The notes: a model not told the origin generated them from the letters alone. A stretch of DNA of 64,000 bases from Conchocele bisecta (GCA_029237695.1 CM055278.1:68749188-68813187); one strand, 5' to 3'; shown: positions 31,840 through 43,950, counted from the first letter of the stretch. A program made the numbers and translations.

Positions 31840-32494
31840 ATGGGCAGCGCTCTGTGAAAACCAGCCTTAATGACAACGTCATGAAAGGCTGAAAATGACG
31901 TCGCAAAGTTACGCATAAATTTACCAACGTCACGTCGGATTTTGACACTTGGAATTGTTGCGCCAATGCAATAAGTTGTCCTATTTATAGCCGTACGCTT
32001 TACGGCTCACAATTTTAATGTTGGATATGTGTACAGTTGTTTTCATAGTGGTTCAGATAGTTGTCTTTTTTTTTCTTCGGTTTCCTTCAAGGAAATACGT
32101 AGTAATTTTGTCGATTATTTTTATACAAATGGGCATATTGCATTTATGATTTTTATAATATATTATATGGACGACTTGTGAAATGACATTTTAAGCTAAA
32201 TAACCATACGACCGGTATGTTTAGATAACACATAACAATATCAGTATTATGTAATCATAATGCTAATATTTCTTTTAAACTTTATTTATATATGTATATA
32301 ACAATTACAAACAAACGCGAGAACAATTGTAGTCGGCGTAGATGGAGGCGTCTGCATGTTTCTTAATTTGGGTTGAAACCGGAATACTCACAGAAAACAA
32401 ACTTATCCTGTCTGGCGACCACCATCAGCTGTACATGTACTTACAACTTTGAGATCGACCCCGAGGTGCGTGTGTGCGCTCTTTACTAATTATA
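31840..32494. other. Spacer before satellite, nothing recognised
   Basis: No coding or repeat match noted. Confidence 0.35.
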
Positions 32495-33712
32495 CTATAC
32501 GGTCCCGTTCAGATTAGAGCGGGTCTGTATTTTCGGCGTCTAAGACGGAACCGTACACGCGGTACACAGCCAGTTCAGATTAGAGCGGGTCGGTATTTTC
32601 GGCGTCTAAGACGGAACCGTACACGCGGTACACAGCCAGTTCAGATTAGAGCGGATCGGTATTTTCGGCGTCTAAGACGGAACCGTACACGCGGTACACA
32701 GCCAGTTCAGTTATTGAGCGGGTCTGTATTTTCGGCGTCTAAGACGGAACCGTACACGCGGTACACAGCCAGTTCAGATTAGAGCGGGTCTGTATTTTCG
32801 GCGTCTAAGACGGAACCGTACACGCGGTACACAGCCAGTTCAGATTAGAGCGGGTCGATATTTTCGGCGTCTAAGACGGAACCGTACACGCGGTACACAG
32901 CCAGTTTCAGATTAGAGTCGGGTCGGTATTTTCGGCCGTCTAAGACGGAAACCGTACACGCGGTACACACGCCAGTTCAAATTAGAGCGGTCGGTATTTT
33001 CGGCGTCTTAAGACGGAACCGTACAAGCGGTACACAGCCAGTTCAGATTAGAGTGGGTCTGTATTTTTTTTTTTTCGGCCGTCTAAGACGGAACCGTACA
33101 CGCGGGTACACAGCCGTTTCTTGATTAGAGCGGGTCTGTATTTTCGGCGTCTAAGACGGAACCGTACACGCGGTACACAGCAGTTCAGATTAGAGCGGGT
33201 CCGGAAAATATTTTTTTTTCGCGTCTAAGACCGGACCGTACGCTCCGGTACACAGCCAGTTCAGATTAGAGCGGGGTCGGTATTTTCGGCGTTCTAAGAC
33301 GGAACCGTACACGCCGGTACACAGCCAGTTCAGATTAGAGCGGGCGGGTCGGTATTTTTTTTTTTTTTTTTTTTTTTTTTTCGGCCGTCTAAGACGGAAC
33401 CGTACACGCGGTACACAGGCCAGTTCAAATTAGAGCGGGTCGGTATTTTTTCGGCGTCTAAGACGGGAACCGTACACCGCGTACACAGCCAGTTCAGATT
33501 AGAGCGGGTCGGTATTTTCGGCGTCTAAGACGGAACCGTACACGCGGTACACAGCCAGTTCAGATTGGAGCGGGTCGGTATTTTCGGCGTCTAAGACGGA
33601 ACCGTACACGCGGTACAAACCCAGTTCAGATTAGAGCGGGTCGGTATTTTCGGCGTCTAAGACGGAACCGTACACGCGGTACACAGCCAGTTCCGATTTT
33701 AGGATTTATTTA
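32495..33712. repeat. 66-bp satellite array, about 18 units
   Basis: The unit contains GTTCAGATTAGAGCGGGTC, TATTTTCGGCGTCTAAGACG and GAACCGTACACGCGGTACAC, with the palindrome CGTCTTAGACG. Units 1-6 and the last three or four are nearly identical. Units between about 32905 and 33480 carry many single-base indels and poly-T expansions. No spacers, so not CRISPR-like. Confidence 0.93.
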
Positions 33713-34954
33713 TAGATTACACTGCATTACGCATTTTTATAAGTAACGCTAACCTTCATAATTTGAACGTGACAACCGATTTTCGAAATATGTAGACACA
33801 CTCGGGTAACACTGCATTCATGTATTCATGACTTAATTATGTGTCTACGTAGATCTACATATTGCATGGTCATATTTATGAAAAGGTCTTGGTTTACAGA
33901 TGTCGTTCTATGGAAAACGATTTAATTCGTAATGGCAATACTTTCTGCACTGTTTGTCGCAACTTTAAAACTCACGGGGAAATGAACATGAGCAATATAA
34001 GATATCAACTTAGGTTTAAACGTGTTTACTGTTAGTGCCGACGGCCGGTCGGACCCGGCCCCGCTCTACGTGAAAGTGTGCCCGCAACCGTTACTTTTAT
34101 TAAAGAAAATATAAACAGTTGACTCATTAACTGTGACACGTATTCTGGATAAAATTTGCCACGGATAGAACTGGGCCTAGGTCTTAATTTATTTGATTTA
34201 CTAGTTCACCGTCGAATGTTTCGAAAATCAACATAAAATAGAATTGGGAAATTGTCAGAAAAATAATTACGCGGCTCCTGACATATCGCATCATGTTGAC
34301 ACTGGGCCAAACATGTTTTATTATTTAGTATTTCGTGTGTTGGTATTGTGTCACAGGCATATTTAGTGCGAACATAATTGTAGCCACCGGGGGCTTGTAC
34401 ACGTATTTTACTAGTATTTTTGCAATCAGTGCAGACCCTGATCAGGCTGCGTAGATGCACAGGTCTCCAACATTTACAAATTTAAGAAGTCCTACTTTAG
34501 ATCGTTGTTAATTTACTTACTACTAAACATTGGATGTCTGCGTGCTTTATTGTTTTTTTTTATCAAAGGGACGTTCTAGTAGGAGGCGTGTAAATAATAT
34601 AAAGAAAATACCAGGAGCGGATCCAGGATTTCAGGTTAGGGGGGCGGGGCGGGACTTCTTAATTGAAACAGTTTACTATATTTTCGAACTAGCACCGTTT
34701 GTTCGTCGACCAAGTGGAGCTCGGGAGACTGCTAGGTGGGTCCGGCGGTATGCCCTCCTGAATGTTTTTGATGTTTACTCCCCATTTTGCTGCGTTATAA
34801 CGCATTTTAGATCAAACATATCTTTACTCGCCAAACCTTTAGGGAGACGCGCACCGGGTTTTCCCCTACGTGAATTCGCCCTGGAATACACAACTTCTAT
34901 ATTTTCAGATTCAACGCGTCTAAATTCAAACGAGACGCTTCAAACAAATGTCGC
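33713..34954. other. Intergenic, low information
   Basis: A short GGAGCGGATCCAGGATTTC-type repeat start lies near 34615. A fragment resembling the family D centre (TGCAGACCCTGATCAGGCTG) lies near 34430. No gene. Confidence 0.4.
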
Positions 34955-34956
34955 AA

Positions 34957-35096
34957 TTTTGTGGTCGGAACAAATTTAGTGTAAATAACTGACTTGATTA
35001 TATAGTGTGCAGACATGAATTCAAAATTTTGTGGTCGGAACAAATTTAGTGTAAATAACTGACTTGATTACATAGTGTGCAGACATGAATTCAAAA
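34957..35096. repeat. 70-bp perfect tandem duplication
   Basis: TTTTGTGGTCGGAACAAATT begins at 34957 and 35027. The two 70-bp units differ at one position (GATTATATAG versus GATTACATAG). Confidence 0.9.
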
Positions 35097-36617
35097 TACA
35101 TGTACGTACGCCACGGTGCTTTTTAGTATGGCTTGGTTGGTCACTCATTTCTTTGTTTACAAAGTTTAAGGCGTTGAAAGTACTTTTTCTGAAACGCAAC
35201 ACAATTAAATTGAAAATTTCGTTTACAAATGAATTATTCCCGACGAGAGGATACAGTGTATACATATACATGCACCAGTACGATTAAGCTTACTGCCGGT
35301 ATTTTTATCAGAACATTTTATAACAATTATACAATCATGTATGTCACATCGACACATTTTCCCGACATTGACAGGTTTATGTACATGTATATATATTTGT
35401 TTTCAAACGGTAAGCCCATTATCAAAAATTCAAACCGACACACATTTAAAAGTATACACAGTAATGGATAGTTTTGCCCTGAAGGTTCTGTTGGCCACTT
35501 TTTATTTTAACAACTATACATTCCACTTACTAAATAAATACGCATGCTGTCGCGCGGGCATCAGTCACGCAAATACAAACATATGAAGGAATCTACAAAG
35601 TACGGTTGATAAATGCGTACATTTTTAAAATTTGAAGAAACTTATATAAAAAATCAGTACCGGCAGTAAATTCATAGACATGATCGAGACGGGTAGCCCA
35701 CAAAATAACTGTTTTAAGCTGACACGCCTAATATAACAATATCTGCCCTCTCGGTGTGGGGGCAGTGGCGCGGCGGTGAGAATCCGAGGGAGTGGGGGTC
35801 AGCGCAGGATGTTTCCATAAACCTCCTACCTGCTAGTACGAGGTAAATTTAATTCCGAGAGTCGGGAATGGACAGTCGATTTTTAATTTGCTTAAAGCTC
35901 CCCGGGGGTGTCTGACTACCCTCTATACACCATCTGGCGCTGAAGTCATTGATATGTGCAGCCATATAGGCCTATCCAAATTCTAACCAAATTCAGGCCA
36001 TTCATTTCTACAGAATTAGTCACAGATTTTTTCAATTTCAAACACCAGGAATATCGTTTAGTTGTTTGTGTTTGGTCCTTGATGAGTGACGTAATGTCTA
36101 CATCAATAAGTGACGTCACAATTAACTGTCAATTAGATTCTGAACTAAATTCTCAAATAATTGCAATGTATCTTTCTGACGGTACATGCATATGCATAAT
36201 CTGTGATAGTTGGCGATAGTAGCAAATTACGAGGTCACATGTCGGCTAATTATAGATTTAACATTGATAGTGGTGCGTTTGGTTTGTTCACTACATGTAC
36301 ATATCATAGTTTTATTCTGTTCGATGTTTGATAGTATTCATAGTAACAGTTGTAGATACATTTAGTGAAACTTATCAGCAAATACAGTTTACAGGAAGCA
36401 CATTCAATGAGTCTATGAACACGCATTTCTACTGTAGGCTGTTGTGTTGCATTGTACAAACGTCAGCGTTTCAATAACGTCATTTTTCTCGTTGACGTTA
36501 CTTTTTTTTCCTTGCGTGATTGGCATGGTGCTACAAAAAGTGAGATAAAAACAAAAACTATGAAACATATTTGCATTTTCTTTTCAGCATATTGTTTGTG
36601 AAAGGTGTCCGCATCCA
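35097..36617. other. Intergenic, nothing recognised
   Basis: AT-rich sequence; short frames only, no matched repeat. Confidence 0.35.
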
Positions 36618-36678
36618 AAAATGTCAAAAAGTGCAAATTTGAGCTTCTTAGTCGTATGAAGTTTAGTAACACGGCCCC
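36618..36678. mobile_element. Family B right-end fragment
   Basis: TTAGTCGTATGAAGTTTAGT then AACACGGCCCCCGG. Confidence 0.65.
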
Positions 36679-36994
36679 CGGATCTCAATGGTAGCACATA
36701 GAAAAGTAAGTAACTATATATAGGCATAACAAAGGGAAGTAACTCACTAAAATATCGTATTATTAGTTTATGCGCATGTATAAAACAATATAAGGTTCAG
36801 AGTCTGTATCCCAAACCATGATTGTGATATGTCGTTACAAATATGTGTGTATATATATATAATTATAGAATTATTAGGCCATAAAAAATGATTCGTTGGT
36901 TCTCAGACACGGGGTTTGTGGAATGTGACGCAAGACGGCGGATTTTTTAATATATTTCCTTTTGTTCGAGATGTTCGTCACCGCTTGTTTTCAA

Positions 36995-37560
36995 TTTTCC
37001 AGATGTTCTATAAAGTTACTATGACACCGTTAGACGTGAAAAAATCATCAGTAGCCTATTTCATCAACATTGCAAAGTATACTTTACTAGCAAAGTATAC
37101 TTTGAGGGAGTAATCATTTATTTTTCCTGAAATGCATTATTTCATATAGAACTAACAAATGCATATATTTCATGGTTAAAAGTATGCAGAATTATTATAC
37201 TGAATTTATTTCATTATCACAGCCATTAAATGGCTGTGATAATGTAATAAATTCAGTATAATAAAAATTAATAAATTTTTCAAAAAATTGAAAATTTCTC
37301 CCTCAAAGTATACTTTGCTACTAAAGTATACTTTGCAATGTTGATGAAATAGGCACCAGATGTTCGTCAAGCAGGATTGAATTTAACATATATGTGCATG
37401 GTATTGACCATGTGGCGAATTTACAGTACGATTTTATTTCTCCATGACGATAAAATGCTTGACGCGCAGGGATTTTTCGGACCCGGCGATATCTGAGAAC
37501 CAAAGTACATTTTTATGGCCTTATATTGACATTTTGACGAATGTAGTCACATATACCAGC
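36995..37560. mobile_element. Family O repeat, copy carrying family A insertion
   Basis: ATGTTCTATAAAGTTACTAT, GTTAGACGTGAAAAA and, after the inserted MITE, GTTCGTCAAGCAGGATTG, CATGACGATAAAATGC and ATATCTGAGAACCAA match 46700-46920 in order. The match continues only as far as TTTTATGGCCTTATA. Confidence 0.78.
37051..37354. mobile_element. Family A MITE, copy 5
   Basis: GTAGCCTATTTCATCAACAT to GAAATAGGC, with the central GCCATTAAATGGC palindrome. Inserted in family O. The related empty site is at 46744/46745. Confidence 0.88.
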
Positions 37561-37699
37561 TGGTCACCGGTCGTCTAGCTTGACGCGCAGGGATTTTTCG
37601 GACCCGGCGATATCTGAGAACCAAAGTACATTTTTATGGCCTTATATTGACATTTTGACGAATGTAGTCACATATACCAGCTGGTCACCGGTCGTCTAG
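37458..37699. repeat. 121-bp perfect tandem duplication
   Basis: CTTGACGCGCAGGGATTTTT starts at 37458 and 37579. The units look identical through GGTCACCGGTCGTCTAG. Confidence 0.9.
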
Positions 37700-38109
37700 G
37701 CTACCATGAATAACAGTTACAGCTACGACTGTTGCTACCGATAGCATGAGTACTAGAAGCCACAGTTGCAAGTAAAAATGTTAAATACAACGGCATTTAC
37801 CATTTGCAATGGTTTCCATCTGCAGCCAGGAACGTACTCGCAGAAACTAATGTCCCCACAGGTGGAAGACTCGGACCTATGACTCAGTAAATGGCACATT
37901 CGAAAAGGTTACCCCACCCACCCGTTCCGCCTGTGAATGACCCATGCGCAAGATGGTTGCGCGTCAGGTCGAACAACAGGTACCAGACAAAAATACCTGA
38001 CTATTTAATTTATAATATAAATTATACTATAAACGATACTGACGTGCAATTTTGTTCAATCACCTGTGGGTGGAACGTAATGTCACATGAGTGCACGCCG
38101 AACGTAACC

Positions 38110-38345
38110 TACACGTGGCTGTGACAGGACAAATGAGGCTTATGCGTTTTGCGACCAGTGTAGATCCAGATCAGCCTGTGCATCCGCACAGTCTGATCTG
38201 GATCTGCACTTATCTCCATTCCATCAATGAAACATCCGTCACGTTTCTAACAAGAAATATATATCGTTATCAGGCAACAGCTACTTGATCAGGAGCCATA
38301 CTGGTCACACATATCATAAGCCCAGTTTCTCCAGTCACAGCTGCA
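38110..38345. mobile_element. Family D repeat, copy
   Basis: GTGGCTGTGACAGGACAAAT at left and TTTCTCCAGTCACAGC at right, with CAGCCTGTGCATCCGCACAG in the middle. Confidence 0.78.
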
Positions 38346-38392
38346 TATACTATATAATGTGCAAGAGTGAAAGTATAATCGTAGAACAAATA

Positions 38393-38822
38393 CAAGGTGC
38401 TTGATCACGTGGATACAATAACAACAACAACAACGGCTGAACGTGTTGAAAGCTCGCCATTCCAAAGTAAGTATTATTTGATATTTCCCTTAATATGCAA
38501 CGGACTTTGATGAAATATGGCGCAGCAAATGCGTCTTCATGAGCTGCATTGGTGGTCCAGGGAGTTCGGCACAGACTTATGTCGTTTTTTCGAAGAATCG
38601 ATTTCCGTGTCGGTGGACACGGAAATCGATTCTTCGCAAAAACGACAGAAGGCTGAGCCAAACTACAGAGACTACCACAAGCAGCTTAACAAGACGCCAT
38701 ATTTCATCAAAATCCGTTACGTACTAAGGACAATATAAAAGAATACGTACTTTGAATCGGATGGATTCTGGAAGTTTCAGTACTTGCTGTTGTTGTGGTA
38801 ACCACGTGATCATACACCTTGA
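38393..38822. mobile_element. Family N long fold-back, copy 1
   Basis: CAAGGTGCTTGATCACGTGG pairs with CCACGTGATCATACACCTTG. The arms of about 200 bp include AAATATGGCGCAGCAAATGC and TTTCATCAAAATCCGTTACG. The tip is an exceptionally regular inverted repeat, CGAAGAATCGATTTCCGTGT / ACACGGAAATCGATTCTTCG. Confidence 0.82.
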
Positions 38823-39569
38823 AATACAGTATGTATTGTATAATCACAGTCTAGTTGCTTCAGGCTTTAACAGGAAACAACGGTCTGGTTAGCACATAGT
38901 TTTTTTTTCACAGCAACATTTCGAAACGACTAGCTTCCTACCTTAATGACTCTAAATATTTAGACACATGGGTTTTCCATAATAAATTGATTCCAAATAC
39001 ATTGTTATTGTAATAAACCAGTACATTTTACTGTACAACCATACTAACCTTAACTATTTGGACACTCTTTGTCGGCTAAAATTATAGGTTTATATGTGCT
39101 TGCCAGCATAAATGGTGTCCGAATATTTCAGATCATTACGGCATTTAAGAGTCCATTTCGAAACAGATCACACACGACTGACAACATCTAGATCACAGGC
39201 AGTCGGCTTAGTGATGTGATGACATAGCATACTGTCTTAGAAATACAGAAAATAAAACAGTATTAAGTTAATTTAAACATAATAACTATGACTACATATG
39301 TTGTTGTTTTAAAACTGTCCATTGTATCATCATATCACCGAACGGACTGTCTGTGGTTGTATTGCCATTTATTTCGCACTATAAGAGTATGCACTAAGTA
39401 ATAATAATACAATATATAATTGCTAAATAAATATAGCAAAACGCTATTAAAATGCGCAAAGAATGTCACTATTAGTGACACTATACATCATAATAGAATG
39501 ATACGTATAACAGTGTAGCACACATTAAATGTGATGAAAAAACATATAACGAAAAGGTGTATGCTTCTC
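38823..39569. other. Spacer, nothing recognised
   Basis: AT-rich, without coding or repeat signal. Confidence 0.35.
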
Positions 39570-39785
39570 AAAGGTATATCAGAGCTCCAGTTAAGGTGCG
39601 TAATTTGATCAACGTTGGGGAGACTTTCGTTATTTCCTCGTCAAAATTGGCAAGTTGGGAGTGCTTTAGAATCGTCTCGATGAGACGATTCCAAAGCAAT
39701 CCCAACTTGCCATTTTTCGTGAAGAAATAAGAAAAATACCTGGAAGATTTGGTCCAATTACGCACCTTAACTGGAGCTCTGGTAT
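39570..39785. repeat. Fold-back, arms about 105 bp
   Basis: CAGAGCTCCAGTTAAGGTGC pairs with GCACCTTAACTGGAGCTCTG, and GGCAAGTTGGGA with TCCCAACTTGCC. The tip is AGAATCGTCTCGATGAGACGATTC. No second copy in the window. Confidence 0.85.
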
Positions 39786-39912
39786 ATACGCAATGTGATA
39801 TACTGTACAATGCATGCATGTCTATGTGCCCGTATGCATATCAAACTTCTACAAAAAGCAAGGCCGCAACAATAGCTTGCTATATATGGAGCAATATGAC
39901 AGGTATGGATGT

Positions 39913-40200
39913 ATTTGTTATTGTTCATATATTGGATGTTTAAGGAAGTAAATGCGAGGGCGCGGTAGCGACCGCAGCATTTAGATCCTTAAAATCAAAC
40001 ATGTGAATAATAATATACTTATAATTAGCCAGGTTTATAATGAACGCTTCCATCCGAGTATTGATTTTCCATTTCCTGTCGAACAGGTAGTCATTAAATC
40101 TGGTAATATGCAACTTATTGGGGTTAAATCTTGCAATATGTTAAATAAGTGGAGCGGGATACTGGCCAGTGATTGGCTTAGACAGTAGGGCAAATTATAA
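39913..40200. mobile_element. Family J repeat, copy 3 (inverted)
   Basis: Begins TTGTTCATATATTGGATG and contains GAGTATTGATTTTCC, TGTCGAACAG and AAGTGGAGC...GATTGGCTTAG, matching 2425-2770 in order. Confidence 0.65.
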
Positions 40201-40500
40201 TGCTGGTAATATTGTAATGTATCGGGGTTAAATCTTGCAATATATTAAATAAGTGGAGTAGGATACTGGCCAGTGATTGGCTTAGACAGTATGGCGAATT
40301 ATAATGCTGGTAATATTGTAATGTATCGGGGTTAAATCTTGCAATATGTTAAATAAGTGGAGCGGGATACTGGCCAGTGATTGGCTTAGACAGTATGGCG
40401 AATTATAACGCTGGTAAATATTGTAATGTATCGGGGTTAAATCTTGCAATATGTTATATACGTGAAGCCGTATACTGGCGATTGACTTAGAAAGAAGGGC
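40103..40500. repeat. 104-bp tandem array from the family J end
   Basis: GGGGTTAAATCTTGCAATAT recurs at about 40119, 40224, 40328 and 40434. Each unit includes GGCCAGTGATTGGCTTAGAC. About 3.7 units; the last is degenerate. Confidence 0.85.
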
Positions 40501-40510
40501 GAATTATATA

Positions 40511-41090
40511 GAGAATAGTAGGTTAGTGCCGTGAATGGGAAAACATATATGGTAAGGCTTAGGAAACGGGATGGGCGAGGCTCTGCCGAGCACATCCCGT
40601 GTTCGTGCAGCGCCAGATATTTTTTTCCATTCACGGCACTAACCGACTATTCTATTTATCCCGTCAACACCTACAAATGGTTTTAAATTTGCAAAAACAA
40701 TAACCACAGTCACGGCACATATTCATACGCAGTGATTAGGTCGTAATGACAGGATATCAAAAATGTTTCACGGCACCGTGTTTCACGGCACATACGCAGT
40801 GTGTTGACGGGATAAAGTGTATATTTATCCCGTCAACACAGTGCGTATGTGCCGTGAAACACAGTGCCGTGAAACACTTTTGATATCCAGTCAATACAAT
40901 TTTTGAATTTTAACGACATTTTTAGGTGTTGACGGGATAAATAGAATAGTAGGTTAGTGCCGTGAATGGGGAAAAAATATCTGGCGCGGCACGAAAACGG
41001 GATGTGCTCGGCAGAGCCTCGCCCATCCCGTTTCCTGAGCCTTGCCAGATATTTTTTCCCATTCACGGCACTAACCTACTATTCTCTATA
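40511..41090. mobile_element. Family G composite triple-hairpin element
   Basis: Three fold-backs sit in a row. Left hairpin 40511-40656 (TAGGTTAGTGCCGTGAATGG ... its complement). Central hairpin 40654-40943 (TTTATCCCGTCAACAC ... GTGTTGACGGGATAAA), whose tip is near 40818. Right hairpin 40944-41090 is the reverse complement of the left. The 580-bp whole is therefore also one large palindrome. No coding capacity. A right-hand half alone is present at 58568-58834. Confidence 0.87.
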
Positions 41091-41159
41091 TTGTCCGCTT
41101 CGCTGTATCGGCGAAACTACTACCATACGAGTGGATATCCATACTGTGTCGCCGTGCCT

Positions 41160-41310
41160 GGATAAATGGGTCGTATGGGGTTTGTGACTAGTGTAGCCCC
41201 TGATCAAATAGCACACTCATGTAGCCTGATAGCGATCTATATTCTTGTTATAAGTATGCCGTGAGTTTCATTGATGAAATGGCGAACAGTGCAGATCCTA
41301 CACTATTCTC
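41160..41310. mobile_element. Family D fragment
   Basis: GTTTGTGACTAGTGTAGCCC, CCTGATCAAATAGCACACTC and TTCATTGATGAAATGGCG, as in 5088-5313. Confidence 0.6.
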
Positions 41311-41660
41311 TATATATCCAGGCGGGAATTCATTAACACAAGTACGGGTACGTAATTACCACTTACTATGTGTACGTAGCAGTTTTAAGTAAATAATAAG
41401 AAAGCACTATGTGAAGTGTGGTAACATGTAAGATGCATTTACGAAGTAACTAGCATTGCTTTGTCAAATACAGTACTAAGACTTAGTATTACACGAAATA
41501 TAACTGACTATCATTACATGTGACACATGCTACATGGCTCATCTACCAATACAAGTAACGATAGCGGAATAAAAAAAAAAGATTATGAACTTTCTGTGCA
41601 TGACATGTATCAAAGATAGTAGCTTACAAATAACAATCTACAAGCACCAAAGGAACATTT

Positions 41661-42024
41661 AGCAGGTAACCTGCCCTGCATTGACTGAATACGTACTGCC
41701 TGATAACATATTGTTGTATCATGCTATTGCCCTGATATAAACATCCGGGTTACAACGAAGTGAAAACTGACGTTACATTGGTCGGATGACGTCACGTGAC
41801 GTTGCCGAATGACGTCAGTGTAATAACGCAACGTAAACAAGTCCGCGTTCTGTCCATAGAATACGACGTCATCTAATGTCATTTTCGAGCATAAAACGTT
41901 ACCTGATAAATAGTTTATTTTGATATCAAGTTTATCAGGCTCGGCAAGCCTCGGAATTCCCACGCGTTTCCTAGCCTTGCCTGATAAACTTAATATCAAA
42001 AAACACTAGCCTGGTATTCTCTAT
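41661..42024. mobile_element. Family H repeat, full-length (reverse orientation)
   Basis: Starts AGCAGGTAACCTGCC and contains GGTCGGATGACGTCACGTGA and GACGTCAT. Ends with the GATATCAAGTTTATCAGGC / GCCTGATAAACTTAATATC hairpin and ACTAGCCTGGTATTC. Best reference copy of the family. Confidence 0.75.
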
Positions 42025-43009
42025 AACGTTGTCTACTTCTGTTCCAATGATTAATTAAAGGAACCCGATAGTAGTACCCATTTCCCTATGTAAGTTGTTA
42101 TTGCATAGTGTTAGATAGTTTTACATAGACTAATTCCCTGCATTTTGACGTGTCTATGAAATAGTTTCACGTGCCTGGGCAATAGTTCCGCGTGCCTGTG
42201 GAATAATCAAAACTATTTCATAACTAATTAACATTTTATCATGAATTTTATCATGAGGTTATAATTTTTGTCAAAGATTATGTCATAAAATTTATATCTG
42301 TCAGTCGATGAGCCCCACCGCAAATTCATGCTCACTTTTATTACAGCATAACATTGTTGAGGTCGAGTAAAAAAAACAACAGTTATCTCATGGTCATTCG
42401 GGGAACACATATCCAACTTTCGCGGCCACCTTACCTGTAGAAAGTCTGCATCAGTAGCGACAATTTTTATATGGAATTATATAGGAGACTATTACCTTTT
42501 CTTATGTAACTTTTAAACTACACAACCGATTGAAAATTCACAAGTTACATTTTAAACTTCAATTATTGTACTTTATGATGATATTTCGATCGTGTTTCTA
42601 AAAATACAAATATTTTGGTCCTTTTTAGCTTTAAACATAGTCGGTAGTTTTTATATGATTTATATAGCAAATTGTGATTTTTCTTCTCGATTTTCGTTGG
42701 GAAAATTGCAAAATCTCTTTTTATAATAATAGTTACAGAAAATGCACAGGTATTTTCAATTAGCTCATTCATTTTTCTATCTATTGATATAAAAATTATG
42801 TTTCTAAGTTAATATTATTTTGTTCCTTTTTAGATAATAATAATGACACCATCTGTTTTCATTTTCCAATTAGCGTATCACGGAAATCTTCGGCAATTTC
42901 CGTGATATTCGTTGAAACGGGCACCTGCTTACGGTCACTCTAAAAGCTTATATGTTGCCCGAGGCATGACCGTGATGTCGGTAAAATTATTAGTGAACAA
43001 AGGTACCAA
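42025..43009. other. Spacer, nothing firm
   Basis: CACGGAAATCTTCGGCAATTTCCGTG near 42890 is a small inverted repeat. No gene. Confidence 0.35.
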
Positions 43010-43400
43010 CATTTTGTACTGATTTGTAATTTCACCATAGACTTTGTCTCATTTGATAATTGCAACTTGCAATACTTAATATAATTTCATCTTAATTTGA
43101 TTTGGCTAGAAATAATTAATGTAATTCCCTTTATACATGTACGTGCGAATTATACTGAAGTGTTGGTCAGACTACGTTAGTTTGCAAGATTACTTACACT
43201 GGTTGTAAATATTTGTATCGTTGCATGTTTTCTCTTGATTTCAGGGCAATATTAACGGGATTTATACCGATTATCGAAACTAATATTGCTGAAAGTGTCA
43301 CAAATTATAAAATTGTCAATAAATGGAAATGTGTTGATTTTTTTAAATAGGGAATTAATCAGAATTATCGCGAATTATTTACTGCAAACTACACCTTGAA
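43010..43400. repeat. Duplicated block P, copy 1
   Basis: TTCACCATAGACTTTGTCTC, TGGTCAGACTACGTTAG, TTTTCTCTTGATTTCAGGGC, ACCGATTATCGAAACT and ATCGCGAATTATTTACTGC recur in the same order at 47740-48130. The second half recurs at 47125-47310. Confidence 0.78.
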
Positions 43401-43634
43401 CTATATTCGTACAACCAGTGTAGACCCCGTTCAAAATGTGCGGATGCGCAGCTTGATCTGGGTATACACTGGTTTCAATCGCTGTTTTGCATTAGGCTAC
43501 GTGAATATTGCCCGATATTAACTTAAAAAATGTTCGCTAGCCTGAGAATATATATATCGAGTACATCGGTCATCTGTAATTATTAACTAATTGTTACGAC
43601 TGTGTGGTTTTCTCCGCATAACTATAGTGCATGC

Positions 43635-43950
43635 TTCATAATGATTAATGAACAGTGTAAGCCCAGGTCAGACTCATACACGCAGATATTTTAAAAATCT
43701 ATTAGAAAACAGCATACACGCATATACGGTCTGCATCTGCGCAGTCTGATCATAGTATACACCTATAGCAACTGACATACTGATTTGTAATTTCAGCATA
43801 GACTTTGTCTTATTTGATTATCTTTGCGATAATTGCAACTTAATATAATTTCATCTTTATTTGATATGTTTAGAAATAATTAACGTAATTTCCTTTTACG
43901 TACACGGGAATTATAAATCTTGGTCAGACTACGTTAGTCTACAAAGAGGA
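43635..43950. repeat. Duplicated block P, additional segments
   Basis: GATTAATGAACAGTGTAAGC to CACCTATAGCAACTGACATA matches 47425-47560. The following part repeats the start of block P up to TGGTCAGACTACGTTAG. Confidence 0.72.

Noticed and set aside
32474..33712. Possible CRISPR-like array or repeat protein in the 66-bp array
   Set aside because: Units are directly adjacent without spacers, and frames break at the indels. Ordinary satellite in a eukaryote.
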